Assembly: GCF_900115345.1 (NCBI RefSeq)
Contig: NZ_FOWC01000003.1
Coordinates: forward strand, 620,001 to 684,000
Direction of reading: 5' to 3'
Length of the DNA stretch: 64,000 nt
Source of the DNA: Amycolatopsis rubida
Lineage (GTDB): Bacteria; Actinomycetota; Actinomycetes; Mycobacteriales; Pseudonocardiaceae
Of the stretch, positions 42,598 to 50,283 are shown one piece after another (positions within the stretch are counted from its first letter, which is position 1; each line of letters starts with the position of its first letter). The position numbers were made by a program, and so were the translations under genes. The notes under the pieces are model-generated. The model did no database searches, was not told where the DNA came from, and worked only from the letters and a program-made list of their open reading frames with translations.

Positions 42598-43727
42598 TCC
42601 GCGGAGCGCCGCTGAAAAGCGAGAATCGCCGGGTTCGCGATGACGCCGTCGCGGATTTCGACGGCGCGCCCGACCACGTCCTCGGCGTCCCACGCGGAGG
42701 GTCCGCCGAGCACCGGCCGCAGCAGGGGGAGCAGCGCCTCGCTGATTTCCCAGGTGGCCGAACTCCACAGATAGGACGGGCTGTGGTCGACGGCGTAGTA
42801 GGTGATCCCGTCGCCGATCGGGAAGACCGGGTCGGCGAAGGTCGTGGGCCGGGCCCAGCTGAAACCCATGCCCTCGTCGCACGAGACGTCCACGATGAGG
42901 CTGCCGGGCGCGAAGGCGGCCAGGTCGGCTTCGACGAGGAAGGTCAGGGGTTCGGCGGGGTCCTGCAGCACGCAGTTGACGACGATGTCGTGCTCGGCGA
43001 GGAATCCGGCGAGGGGGACTCGTCCGCGGTCGGTGAGTGCGTGGCTGCGGCGGGGGTCGCCGGGGCTGTTCGCGTCGTGCTGGAAGTGGATCATCGTCGC
43101 GGAGTGGATGGGCGAGCCGACCGCGGTGACGCCGCGGCCGGTGAGGACGCGCACGTCGTGCACGCCGTGGGCGTTGAGCGCGGTGACCGCGCCGCGCGCG
43201 GTCGCCCCGAACCCGATCACCGCTGCCCGGAGGCGGCGTCCGTAGTCGCCGGTCGAACCGGTCAGCTGCAGGGCGTGCAGCACCGAGCAGTACCCGGCCA
43301 GCTCGTTGTTCTTGTGGAAGACGTGCAGCCCGAAGGAGCCGTCGCGGGTCCAGTGGTTCATCGCCTCGAACGCGATCAGCGTCAGCCTGCGGTCGACGGC
43401 CAGCTGGGTGAGTTCCCGGTCCTGGACGCAGTGCGGCCAGCCCCACAGCACCTGGTGCGGCCGCAGTTCGGCGAGGTCGGCCTGCAGCGGCTTGGCGAGC
43501 AGGACGACGTCGCATCCGGCGATGAGTTCTTCCCGGGTGCGCATCCCGGCGACCGCGCCCTTCAGCTGCTCGTCGGGCACGCCGAAGTCCTCGCCGTAGC
43601 CGTGTTCGAGATAAATGCGCTCGCGCAGGTCGGCGTCGATCCGCTCGACGTGGCCGGGATGGATGGGCAACCGGCGCTCGTCCGGTTTCCGCGAGCGCGC
43701 GACGACGCCGAGAGTCAGCTGATGCAA
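42576..43727 (-). CDS. N5-(carboxyethyl)ornithine synthase-like dehydrogenase
   Basis: 383 residues of the alanine-dehydrogenase/transhydrogenase-like fold. HQLTLGVVARSRKPDERRLPIHPGHVERIDADLRERIYLEHGYGEDFGVPDEQL is the N-terminal substrate domain, and the Rossmann region is LRAAVIGFGATARGAVTALNAHGVHDVRVLTGR. The segment FEAMNHWTRDGSFGLHVFHKNNELAGYCSVLHAL matches carboxyethylornithine synthases, which reductively condense pyruvate with ornithine or lysine. The start is TTG 43727, 5 bases after AAGGA; the open frame to 43922 adds unrelated Arg-rich sequence. No siderophore or opine genes are adjacent. Confidence 0.75.
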   Translation of the reverse strand: MHQLTLGVVARSRKPDERRLPIHPGHVERIDADLRERIYLEHGYGEDFGVPDEQLKGAVAGMRTREELIAGCDVVLLAKPLQADLAELRPHQVLWGWPHCVQDRELTQLAVDRRLTLIAFEAMNHWTRDGSFGLHVFHKNNELAGYCSVLHALQLTGSTGDYGRRLRAAVIGFGATARGAVTALNAHGVHDVRVLTGRGVTAVGSPIHSATMIHFQHDANSPGDPRRSHALTDRGRVPLAGFLAEHDIVVNCVLQDPAEPLTFLVEADLAAFAPGSLIVDVSCDEGMGFSWARPTTFADPVFPIGDGITYYAVDHSPSYLWSSATWEISEALLPLLRPVLGGPSAWDAEDVVGRAVEIRDGVIANPAILAFQRRSADYPHRTA

Positions 43728-44036
43728 CGGTTTCCTTTGCTGGAGGGCGTTCCGGCGAGCCGCGCGCCCATCGCGGCGACCGGCAACGGAATCCGGAGAC
43801 GGGGACGTCAGAAGCCCGGCGTGCCGCGATCGTCGCCACGTGGCGCGCGAGAACCAGGCGGAATCCGGAGACGGCGCGGGCTCGATCGCCCGCGCGCGGG
43901 ACGTTCCCGGACCCCTCGACACTACACGTGTCCGGGTCCCGGCAGGTCACGGTCGCGAGGCGAAACGAACGGGCGCCGTGCCCGGGCCAGTATCATCGGG
44001 AATCATACGGTCCGCTCACGATGGGCAGGGAAAACG
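43728..44036. promoter_or_regulatory. Divergent intergenic region with GACAC-TACAC-GTGTC repeat
   Basis: Between the CEOS-like gene (leftward) and MarR (rightward). It contains the inverted repeat at 43918-43932 and two direct copies of CGGAATCCGGAGACGG (43787-43802 and 43859-43874), 72 bases apart. A regulator, probably the adjacent MarR, could use these; otherwise no gene is seen. Confidence 0.4.
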
Positions 44037-44555
44037 ATGTCAGGTCCGCTGGTGCCGGGCGGGATCGGGGAGCACACCAGCTGTCTCCTGGTCAAGCTCG
44101 GCCAGGTCGTGTTCCGGCTCGCCGAGGACCGGCTGCACGCGCTGGGCCTGCGGGTGCGGCACTACAGCGTCCTCCAGGCGCTGGCCGACAACGGCCCGAT
44201 GTCGCAGCTGTCGCTGGGCGCGTACCTGCGCATCGACCCGGCGACCATGGTCAGCAGCCTGGACGACCTGGAGACCCTCGGGCTCGCCGCCCGCGCCCGC
44301 GACCCCGAAGACCGGCGGCGTTACGTCGTCGACCTCAGCGACGCGGGACGGAAGACGCTGCGCAAGGCGAACGAACTGCTGGTCGATCTCGACCAGTATG
44401 TGCTCAGCGACCTTCCGCGGCGCTCTCACGATTCCCTGCACAAGCTGCTGGCCAAAATGAACGAAGGCGAGACGCTGCCCGGGGAATTCGACCGGATGCG
44501 GGATCAGGCCGGGTCGACGAAAATGTCCAGCGCCAGTTCGCCTTCGCCGCGCTGA
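44037..44555 (+). CDS. MarR family transcriptional regulator
   Basis: 172 residues. The winged helix is LRVRHYSVLQALADNGPMSQLSLGAYLRIDPATMVSSLDDLETLGLAARARDPEDRRRYVVDLSDAGRKTL. ATG 44037 follows GCAGGGAAAAC. The open frame extends far upstream but that part is not protein-like. Its last 52 bases overlap the end of the leftward SDR gene, so the two messages are antisense to each other at their 3-prime ends. Confidence 0.9.
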   Translation: MSGPLVPGGIGEHTSCLLVKLGQVVFRLAEDRLHALGLRVRHYSVLQALADNGPMSQLSLGAYLRIDPATMVSSLDDLETLGLAARARDPEDRRRYVVDLSDAGRKTLRKANELLVDLDQYVLSDLPRRSHDSLHKLLAKMNEGETLPGEFDRMRDQAGSTKMSSASSPSPR

Positions 44556-45319
44556 TAGCCGGACAGGTCTGTGACGCCTTCGGCGGCGAGCACCTCGTCG
44601 TCGATGAACAGGTTCCCGGTGCATTCGCGCGACGGCCGGACGAGGATCGCGTACGCGGCATCGGCGATGATCTCCGGGGTGCGCGCTTGGCTTGCGCCGC
44701 CGATGATGTTGCGCACCGCCGCGGTGTCGATGAGAGTGCGCGGCCACAGTGAATTCGCGGCGATTCCGTCTGCTTTCAGTTCCTCCGCGAGGCCCACTGT
44801 GCACAGGCTCATGCCGTACTTGGAGAGCGTGTAGCCCAGGTGTGCGCCGATCCAGGCGGGGGAGAGGTTCAGCGGCGGCGACAGCGTCAGGATGTGCGGG
44901 TTCGCGGCCTTGCGCAGCTGCGGGATCGCCGCCTTGCTGAGCAGGAACGTGCCTCGGGTGTTGATGTCCTGCATGAGGTCGTAGCGCTTCATCGAGAGTT
45001 CTTCGGTGCCGGACCGGTCGAGCGCGCTGGCGTTGTTCACGACGATGTCGATGCCGCCGAACTGCGTCGCCGCCGCTTCGGCCGCGGCGAGCACGTCGTC
45101 CTCGGACCGCACGTCGCCGACGATCGGCAGCGCCTGGCCGCCGGCGGTTTCGATCTCCTTCGCGGCGGTGTAGACGGTGCCTTCCAGCTTCGGATGCGGT
45201 TCGGCGGTTTTCGCCAGCAGGACGACGTTCGCCCCGTCCCGCGCCGCGCGGGTCGCGATGGCCAGGCCGATGCCGCGGCTGCCGCCGGACATCAGGACGG
45301 TCTTTCCGGCGAGAGTCAT
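44504..45319 (-). CDS. SDR oxidoreductase, HSDL2-like
   Basis: 271 residues. Rossmann start TVLMSGGSRGIGLAIATRAARDGANVVLLAKTAEPHPKLEGTVYTAAKEIETAGGQAL, VNNASALDRSGTEELSMKRYDLMQDINTRGTFLLSKAAIPQL, catalytic GYTLSKYGMS (Tyr-x3-Lys). The TAEPHPKLEGTV and GLAEELKADGIAANSLWPRTLIDTAAV segments are those of the hydroxysteroid-dehydrogenase-like-2 group. Its real substrate is unknown, but its location just before a steroid-degradation locus makes a steroid or acyl-CoA intermediate plausible. Confidence 0.9.
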   Translation of the reverse strand: MTLAGKTVLMSGGSRGIGLAIATRAARDGANVVLLAKTAEPHPKLEGTVYTAAKEIETAGGQALPIVGDVRSEDDVLAAAEAAATQFGGIDIVVNNASALDRSGTEELSMKRYDLMQDINTRGTFLLSKAAIPQLRKAANPHILTLSPPLNLSPAWIGAHLGYTLSKYGMSLCTVGLAEELKADGIAANSLWPRTLIDTAAVRNIIGGASQARTPEIIADAAYAILVRPSRECTGNLFIDDEVLAAEGVTDLSGYQRGEGELALDIFVDPA

Positions 45320-45445
45320 GGCCGGGTCCTTTCGGGTGGGCGAACGTGGTCAGCCTGCGGCCCAGGGGAGGTCATGAGCGCAACATACCATTAGTAGTGC
45401 ATATGATTTAAGAGGCAAATTGTCACGCTGGACCGCTGCCCGCGA

Positions 45446-45863
45446 TCAGCCCCGGAGCGCGGACGCGAAGATGCCGGGCAGCTTCGTCCGGTCACGCGGG
45501 CCGGGCAGGTGATGGCGAACCGCGGCGCGCGGGGCGAGATCGCGAATTGCCCGGTGTACGCCGGGGAGGAACGGGTCCGTGCACGACGGCCCGCTTGCGT
45601 GGTCGAGAAGCAGCGCGTTGTGCGCGACGCCGATGCCGCGCCGGACGTCGGTGGCCGGGGAACGCGCCCTACGAGGCGCGGGCGGACGTTGACCGCGGTC
45701 GTGCCGTACCGCGGGCGCGTGATCTCTTTGGTGAACCCGCTGCCTAGACGCCGCTTCGTCCGCGGGCGGAGCATGATCTTCCCGGCCGGCCTTTCGATCG
45801 CGAAGTCGACGGCGCGGTCGAGGAACTGCTGCGGGTTTCCGGGGAGGTGCGCGACCGCCAGCA
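45446..45863 (-). pseudogene. Aldehyde dehydrogenase C-terminal remnant, frameshifted
   Basis: On the minus strand one frame gives FLDRAVDFAIERPAGKIMLRPRTKR and then ITRPRYGTTAVNV (compare FLDRAVDFxNERLWGTL...LRYGTVAVN). After a frame change near 45650 comes DVRRGIGVAHNALLLDHASG (compare DIQSGIGVVHNTYLLD) and the sequence reaches a stop at 45446. The catalytic domain is absent and the middle is damaged. It is the eroded 3-prime end of an ALDH gene of the kind found in catabolic loci. Confidence 0.7.
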
Positions 45864-46096
45864 GGCAGCAGGGAGTGCGCTTCCGTGCCGCGGCATCCGT
45901 TTTTCGCCGCGCCGCGAGGAAAGTGTCCTTACCCGTTGTTGTGCAGCTTCTGCTTGTCCAGCCGGAACGACCGGCGGTCCGCCCGGCCCGGACACGGGAC
46001 CTTCTCAATTCACACCGGGTGTCCAGCGGCGGGCGGGAGAAAGCGACATCGCTTCGCCCGCGTTGTCCGGCCAGGAGAACCAGGCGCTTGAGCACA
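45864..46096. other. Intergenic stretch, nothing recognised
   Basis: It lies between the ALDH remnant and the end of the leftward SDR at 46097. Open frames continue from the remnant on the minus strand but are Arg/Thr-rich and not recognisable; it may be further eroded ALDH sequence. Confidence 0.35.
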
Positions 46097-46852
46097 TCAG
46101 GTGCCGTATCCGCCGTCGACGTCGAGCTTCTGCCCGCTGATGAACCCGGCGCGGTCCGAGGCCAGGAAGCACACCGCTTCCGCGATGTCCTGTGCGTCGC
46201 CGAAGGTGCGCAACGGGATGGCGCGCCGGGCCGCGTCGAGGGCGCGGTCGTCGAGGTCGCCGCTGGCCGTCAGGTCCGCGGCCATCCCGTCGGTCAGCAT
46301 TCCGGGCCCGACGCAGTTGACCCGGACGCCGAACCGGCCTTCCTCGGCCGCGAACGCCCGTGCGGTCGCTTCCACCGCGCCCTTGGGCCCGGCGGAAAGG
46401 CCGTCGCGGGCGGGGTACCGCTTGGTCGCCGCGGTGGTGACCGCGACGACCGAGCCCTTGCTGGCACGCAGGGCGGGCAGCGCCGGGTGGACGAGATTGA
46501 AGAACGCGGCGGCTTCCGCGGTGAGGTGCCTGCCGAAGTCAGCGGGATCCACTGTGGACAGATGCTGTTGCGGGACGAGCGGTCCGGCGGCGTGGACGAG
46601 GGTGTGGATCGCTCCGAAGCGCTCGACCACGCGGTCGAGGTACGCCTTGGTCTGCTGGGCGTCGGTGAGGTCCAGGGGATCTGCGGTCGCTTCGAGTTCG
46701 GCGGCTAGCCGCTTTGCTGCTTCGTGATCGCTGCGGTAGGCGAAGGCGATCGCGGAGCCGCGTTCGGCGAGGGTCCGGCAGATCGCGGCGCCCAGCCCTC
46801 CGGTCCCGCCGGTCACGACCGCGACGCCCGGCTTGCCGTGGAAATCCTTCAA
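46097..46852 (-). CDS. SDR-fold protein lacking the catalytic Tyr-x3-Lys
   Basis: 251 residues. The Rossmann motif is VAVVTGGTGGLGAAICRTLAERGSAIAFAYRS and the C-terminal end DRAGFISGQKLDVDGGYGT is FabG-like. At the active site the sequence is TKRYPARDGLSAGPKGAVEA, where Leu-Ser-Ala-Gly-Pro-Lys replaces Tyr-Ser-Ala-Ser-Lys, and the NNAG motif is HAAGP. Classical SDR catalysis is therefore doubtful, though atypical members with this LSAGPK pattern occur. TTG 46852 is used, 6 bases after GGGAGAAGG. A KstR2-like palindrome lies 26 bases upstream. Confidence 0.85.
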   Translation of the reverse strand: MKDFHGKPGVAVVTGGTGGLGAAICRTLAERGSAIAFAYRSDHEAAKRLAAELEATADPLDLTDAQQTKAYLDRVVERFGAIHTLVHAAGPLVPQQHLSTVDPADFGRHLTAEAAAFFNLVHPALPALRASKGSVVAVTTAATKRYPARDGLSAGPKGAVEATARAFAAEEGRFGVRVNCVGPGMLTDGMAADLTASGDLDDRALDAARRAIPLRTFGDAQDIAEAVCFLASDRAGFISGQKLDVDGGYGT

Positions 46853-46877
46853 GGGCAGCCTTCTCCCATCGGCACAA

Positions 46878-46891
46878 AGCAAGCGCTTGGT
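46878..46891. promoter_or_regulatory. KstR2-like operator AGCAAGCGCTTGGT
   Basis: Matches the published KstR2 consensus AnCAAGnnCTTGnT at every specified base. It lies 26 bases upstream of the SDR start. A 13/14 copy is at 50711-50724 in the ksi/kshB divergent promoter. The match to the consensus is seen; binding is inference, and no KstR2 gene is identified in the window. Confidence 0.6.
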
Positions 46892-46973
46892 GCAAGCTTA
46901 CGGTCCCGCACGGCACTGGTCAAACGGGGAAAGCAGGTGTCCGCTGAGCCGACGCATGCCCTCCGCTCGCCGT

Positions 46974-46997
46974 TCGCGCGAAGGTACCTTCGCGCGA
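46974..46997. promoter_or_regulatory. 24-bp perfect palindrome, possible operator
   Basis: A perfect palindrome with no spacer; its inner 20 bases are GCGCGAAGGTACCTTCGCGC. It ends 30 bases before the GTG of the rightward SDR, in the divergent region between two SDR genes. Location favours an operator rather than a terminator. Confidence 0.6.
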
Positions 46998-47027
46998 CTG
47001 AGCGCTCCGAGCCGAAGGAAGTGGAAC

Positions 47028-47768
47028 GTGACCGAACAACTCGTGGAGCTGCGGGACAAAATCGTGTTCGTCACCGGTGCCGCGCAAGGGCAGGGCGCCG
47101 AGCACGCGAGGACCACCGCGCGGTTGGGCGCGCGCGTCGTCCTGGCGGACCTGGACGAAAGCGCCGTCGCCGCGGTCGCGGACGAGATCGACGGCGAGAC
47201 GCTCGCCGTCGGACTGGACGTGCGCAGCAAGGAAAACTGGACCGCCGCCATGGAACGCGCCCGCGCCGGGTTCGGCCGGGTCGACGTGCTCGTCAACAAC
47301 GCCGGTTTCTACCGCAAGGCGCCCCTGGAGAGCTTCGAGGAAGACCACCTCACACACACCTTGGGCGTCAATCTGATCGGCCCGGTCCTCGGGATGCAGG
47401 CCGTGCTGCCGTTGATGCGCGAACGCGGCGGTTCGATCGTCAACGTCGCTTCGACCGCGGCGCTGACCGGCTTCGCGGGCGGGCTGGGGTACGGCGCGTC
47501 GAAATGGGGGCTGCGCGGGGCGAGCAAATCCGCGGCGAAGGAGCTCGGCGAGTTCGGCATCCGGGTCAACTGCGTCTGCCCGGGCGCGATCGACACGCAG
47601 ATGATCTCCGAGACGACCCGCGCGGGCGGCGGTGCGGTGGCGGGGCAGCCGATCCGCCGCCCCGGCAAGACCGGCGAGGTGGCGGCACTGGTGGCGTTCC
47701 TCGCCAGTGACGCGAGCAGTTACTGCACCGGGCAGGATTTCGTGATCGACGGTGGCCAGACCGCGTGA
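47028..47768 (+). CDS. SDR family oxidoreductase (hydroxysteroid-dehydrogenase type)
   Basis: 246 residues of the classical SDR family: VFVTGAAQGQGAEHARTTARLGARVVLADLDE, NNAGFYRKAPLESFEEDHLTHTLGVNLIGPVLGMQAVLP, catalytic GYGASKWGLRG (Tyr-x3-Lys), and the end SSYCTGQDFVIDGGQTA. The GQGAEHAR variation after the glycine motif is common in SDRs of the 3-alpha/20-beta hydroxysteroid dehydrogenase group. GTG 47028 follows GAAGGAAGTGGAAC. It is convergent to the IclR gene and divergent from the atypical SDR. Confidence 0.9.
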   Translation: MTEQLVELRDKIVFVTGAAQGQGAEHARTTARLGARVVLADLDESAVAAVADEIDGETLAVGLDVRSKENWTAAMERARAGFGRVDVLVNNAGFYRKAPLESFEEDHLTHTLGVNLIGPVLGMQAVLPLMRERGGSIVNVASTAALTGFAGGLGYGASKWGLRGASKSAAKELGEFGIRVNCVCPGAIDTQMISETTRAGGGAVAGQPIRRPGKTGEVAALVAFLASDASSYCTGQDFVIDGGQTA

Positions 47769-47803
47769 CGCACCGCTGGCCGGCCCTCCGCGGCGAGGGC
47801 CGG

Positions 47804-48634
47804 TCAGCCGGAAGCGGGCCGTCCGTCGGCGAGCTGGAGTTCGGCCTCCGAAGAGGGCAGGTCCGGCACCGCCCGCGGCCGCAGCGTGGGCACCCCGTTG
47901 GCGACCCGCCACACCGTAGCCGCGGCATTGCGCACCTCGGCGGTCGTGGCGACCAGATCGAGCGCCCGCGTCGGCCCGCACACCGACAGCGCGAAGTGCC
48001 CGTCGTCGTCCATGGTGGTGATCGGCGCGGCCACCACGGTCACGCCGTGATGAGTGCCCTGCGCGTCCACCGCCACGCCGCCGCGGTCGCGGACCCGGGC
48101 GAGGTCGCGCATGAGCTGGCTGCGCGACTGGATGGAGTACTGGGTCGGCGCGTAGTCGAAATGCAGCTCTGGCCAGCGGTCGGGGGAGAGGGTGGCGAGC
48201 AGCGCGCGGCCCGGCGCGGTGAGCGTGACCGGCTGACGGGCGCCCGCGCTCCATTGCCCGGAGGCGGACGGCCACGAGCCGATCCGTTCGAGGTGCATGA
48301 TCTCGGCGCCGACCAGCATGCTCAGGTACACCGTCAACCCGCTGCGGCGGTGCAGTCCGGCCATCACCGCGACGGCGGCGCGGGGGACGGTGCGCCGCCG
48401 GGTGAACTGCGAGCCGAGTTCGAACATGCGCACCCCCAGCGTGTAGGTGAATTCCTTGCGCTCCACCCAGCCGAGTTCGACCAGCCGCTGCAGGATCCGG
48501 TGCGCCGAGGACCGCGGCACGTGGGAGCGGCGGGCGAGTTCGGCCAGGGTCAGCGGCCGTTCGCCCACGAAGGACTCCAGCAGCGACGCGACGCGGTCGA
48601 TCATCGCCGCGGGGGCCTCCTCGATGTGCGCCAT
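47804..48634 (-). CDS. IclR family regulator of the steroid locus
   Basis: 276 residues. Winged helix MIDRVASLLESFVGERPLTLAELARRSHVPRSSAHRILQRLVELGWVER, then an IclR effector domain (LTVYLSMLVGAEIMHLERIGSWP ... ARQPVTLTAPGRALLATLSPDRWPELHF). Its upstream region has the perfect palindrome TGTCAGAATCTGACA and a second TGTCAGA half. It is placed between the SDR genes and the leftward ksi-kshA operon. The inducer is probably a steroid catabolite, by location only. Confidence 0.92.
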   Translation of the reverse strand: MAHIEEAPAAMIDRVASLLESFVGERPLTLAELARRSHVPRSSAHRILQRLVELGWVERKEFTYTLGVRMFELGSQFTRRRTVPRAAVAVMAGLHRRSGLTVYLSMLVGAEIMHLERIGSWPSASGQWSAGARQPVTLTAPGRALLATLSPDRWPELHFDYAPTQYSIQSRSQLMRDLARVRDRGGVAVDAQGTHHGVTVVAAPITTMDDDGHFALSVCGPTRALDLVATTAEVRNAAATVWRVANGVPTLRPRAVPDLPSSEAELQLADGRPASG

Positions 48635-48677
48635 TGCAACACCACCTCCAGACTGCGTATGTCAGATTGAGACTACC

Positions 48678-48692
48678 TGTCAGAATCTGACA
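48678..48692. promoter_or_regulatory. Palindrome TGTCAGAATCTGACA before IclR
   Basis: A perfect 7-1-7 palindrome 44 bases upstream of the IclR ATG, with an additional half-site ATGTCAGATTGAGAC at 48659-48673. The same sequence with one base changed is upstream of the TetR gene at the other end of the steroid locus (62026-62040). Confidence 0.65.
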
Positions 48693-48788
48693 CATTGGAG
48701 TGTAGGCACACCGGTGCTCGGCTGTAAACCGCCTGCGGACAGCGAGGTGCGCCGTGCCCGGGGAACCGGGCACGGCGCATCCGTGCGG

Positions 48789-49052
48789 TCATACGGTCTG
48801 GACTATCCGCAGCCCTCCGGCGGCGACTTCGGCTTCGAGGGACTCCTTGAGCCGCGAACATCCCGCCAGCGCGGGACCCGGCATCGGCGCCGCGCCGAGT
48901 TCCGCGCAGGCTTCGACGGCGTCGGCGTTCCACTGCAAGCTCGTCTGGTGCACCGTGCTCTTGCGCACCAGCAGACGCGCCGCGCAGTGCTGGCACCGCA
49001 ACGGCTGCATCGGCACGTCGTCGAGCCGGTTGTCGGTCCTGGATTCGCTCAC
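48789..49052 (-). CDS. Small zinc-ribbon-like protein coupled to kshA
   Basis: 87 residues. The only clear motif is LRCQHCAARLLVRKSTVHQTSLQWNADAVEACAEL, with Cys-x2-Cys and a further Cys pair separated by 30-40 residues (VEACAEL, LAGCSRL). The GTG start overlaps the kshA stop as GTGA, so it is translationally coupled. It may bind zinc or an Fe-S cluster and help the Rieske oxygenase, but no function is established from sequence. Confidence 0.75.
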   Translation of the reverse strand: MSESRTDNRLDDVPMQPLRCQHCAARLLVRKSTVHQTSLQWNADAVEACAELGAAPMPGPALAGCSRLKESLEAEVAAGGLRIVQTV

Positions 49053-50194
49053 GGCGCGGTCTCCGTCGGCTTCGCCTGGCGGGCGATGTTGGCGGCCACC
49101 TCGTCGTGCCACGCCCGCGTCGGCCGGGTGAGATCCAGTTCGTACTCGAACCGGTCGACCATTTCCGGGCGGACGTCGGCGACGTCGACGTAGAACTGCT
49201 CGTACCAGCGGCGCAGCTGGTACACCGGCCCGTCCTCCTCGCACAGCAGCGGATTGTCGATCCGGGCCTTGTTCTTCCAGATCTCGACGTCCTGCTCGAA
49301 GCCGGCCTTGATGTAGTCGCCGAGCGCGATCGCCGAGCGCATCGCCGCGTCCTCGGGCAGCGTGGCCGATTTCTTGACGATGATCCCGTACTGCAGCACG
49401 AACGAATCCGCCGTGATCGGGTAGTGGCAGTTGAGCAGAACCGTGTGGTGATCGCCGAATTCGTAGTGGTAGGTCAGGTCGTCGATCATGAACGACGGGC
49501 CGTAGTACGACGCGACGGAGGTGCTGCCGAGCATTTTCGGCTGCCCCTCCGGCGCGGGATAGTCGTCGCGGGAGTCGCCGTTCATGTACTGGGTCGCGAC
49601 GTGGCCTTCGAAGACGTTCTTGAAGTAGGTCGGCAGCGATCCGTGCACGTAAAAGAAATGCGCCATGTCCACGACGTTGTCGATGATCTCGCGGCAGTTG
49701 GTGTCGACGACGGTGGTGTACCAGTGCCAGTCGGTCCACTCGTCGCTTTCCGCGCCCTCGATGCGGGGGATGGCCACCTCGCCGGTCGGCTTCCCGCCTT
49801 CCGGGTCGTGCCAGACGAACAGCAAACCGTCCTGCTGCGAGGTCGTCCACGCCCGCGTGCGCGCGAGCATCGGGACGCGTTTGCTGTACGGGATCCGCTT
49901 GCACCGGCCGTCGCCGCCCCAGCGCCAGTCGTGGAACGGGCAGGCGATCTCGTCGCCCTTCACCTCGCCCTGGGACAGGTCGCCGCCGAGGTGGCGGCAG
50001 TAGGAATCGAGGATATTGATCTTTCCGTTCGCCCCGCGGAACACCACGAGTTTCGTGCCGAAGGCGTGCACGGTATGCGGTTTGCCGTCGGCGAAATCGC
50101 GGACGAGGCCGAGGCAATGCCAGCCGCGGGCGAAGCGGGCGGGTGCCGAATCCGCTTCGATCAGGCGGATTTCGTCCGGTTGCAGAGAAGTCAT
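49049..50194 (-). CDS. kshA: 3-Ketosteroid 9-alpha-monooxygenase, oxygenase component
   Basis: 381 residues. The Rieske [2Fe-2S] site is CRHLGGDLSQGEVKGDEIACPFHDWRW (Cys66, His68, Cys85, His88). The mononuclear iron region is NCREIIDNVVDMAHFFYVHGSLPTYFKNVFEGHVATQYM, and the end is NPLLCEEDGPVYQLRRWYEQFYVDVADVRPEMVDRFEYEL. These match known KshA closely. It hydroxylates C9 of 1,4-androstadiene-dione, which opens ring B spontaneously. Electrons come from KshB, encoded divergently. It follows ksi on the minus strand with an 89-base gap. Confidence 0.95.
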   Translation of the reverse strand: MTSLQPDEIRLIEADSAPARFARGWHCLGLVRDFADGKPHTVHAFGTKLVVFRGANGKINILDSYCRHLGGDLSQGEVKGDEIACPFHDWRWGGDGRCKRIPYSKRVPMLARTRAWTTSQQDGLLFVWHDPEGGKPTGEVAIPRIEGAESDEWTDWHWYTTVVDTNCREIIDNVVDMAHFFYVHGSLPTYFKNVFEGHVATQYMNGDSRDDYPAPEGQPKMLGSTSVASYYGPSFMIDDLTYHYEFGDHHTVLLNCHYPITADSFVLQYGIIVKKSATLPEDAAMRSAIALGDYIKAGFEQDVEIWKNKARIDNPLLCEEDGPVYQLRRWYEQFYVDVADVRPEMVDRFEYELDLTRPTRAWHDEVAANIARQAKPTETAP

Positions 50195-50283
50195 CGCGCT
50201 CTCCTGGAAAGGGTAGGCGGGCAGCTGTCAGTCCGGTGCGTTCCGGTTCTAACAAGCGCCGGGGCGGTGAATCCGGGCGCAGT

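Noticed and set aside
45396..45412. Weak inverted repeat around CATACCATTAGTAGTGCATATG upstream of the HSDL2-like SDR
   Set aside because: The arms match only with an inserted base; not strong enough to list as an operator.
46974..46997. Palindrome as a transcription terminator
   Set aside because: It is in a divergent promoter region, not at a gene end, and has no loop or U-run.
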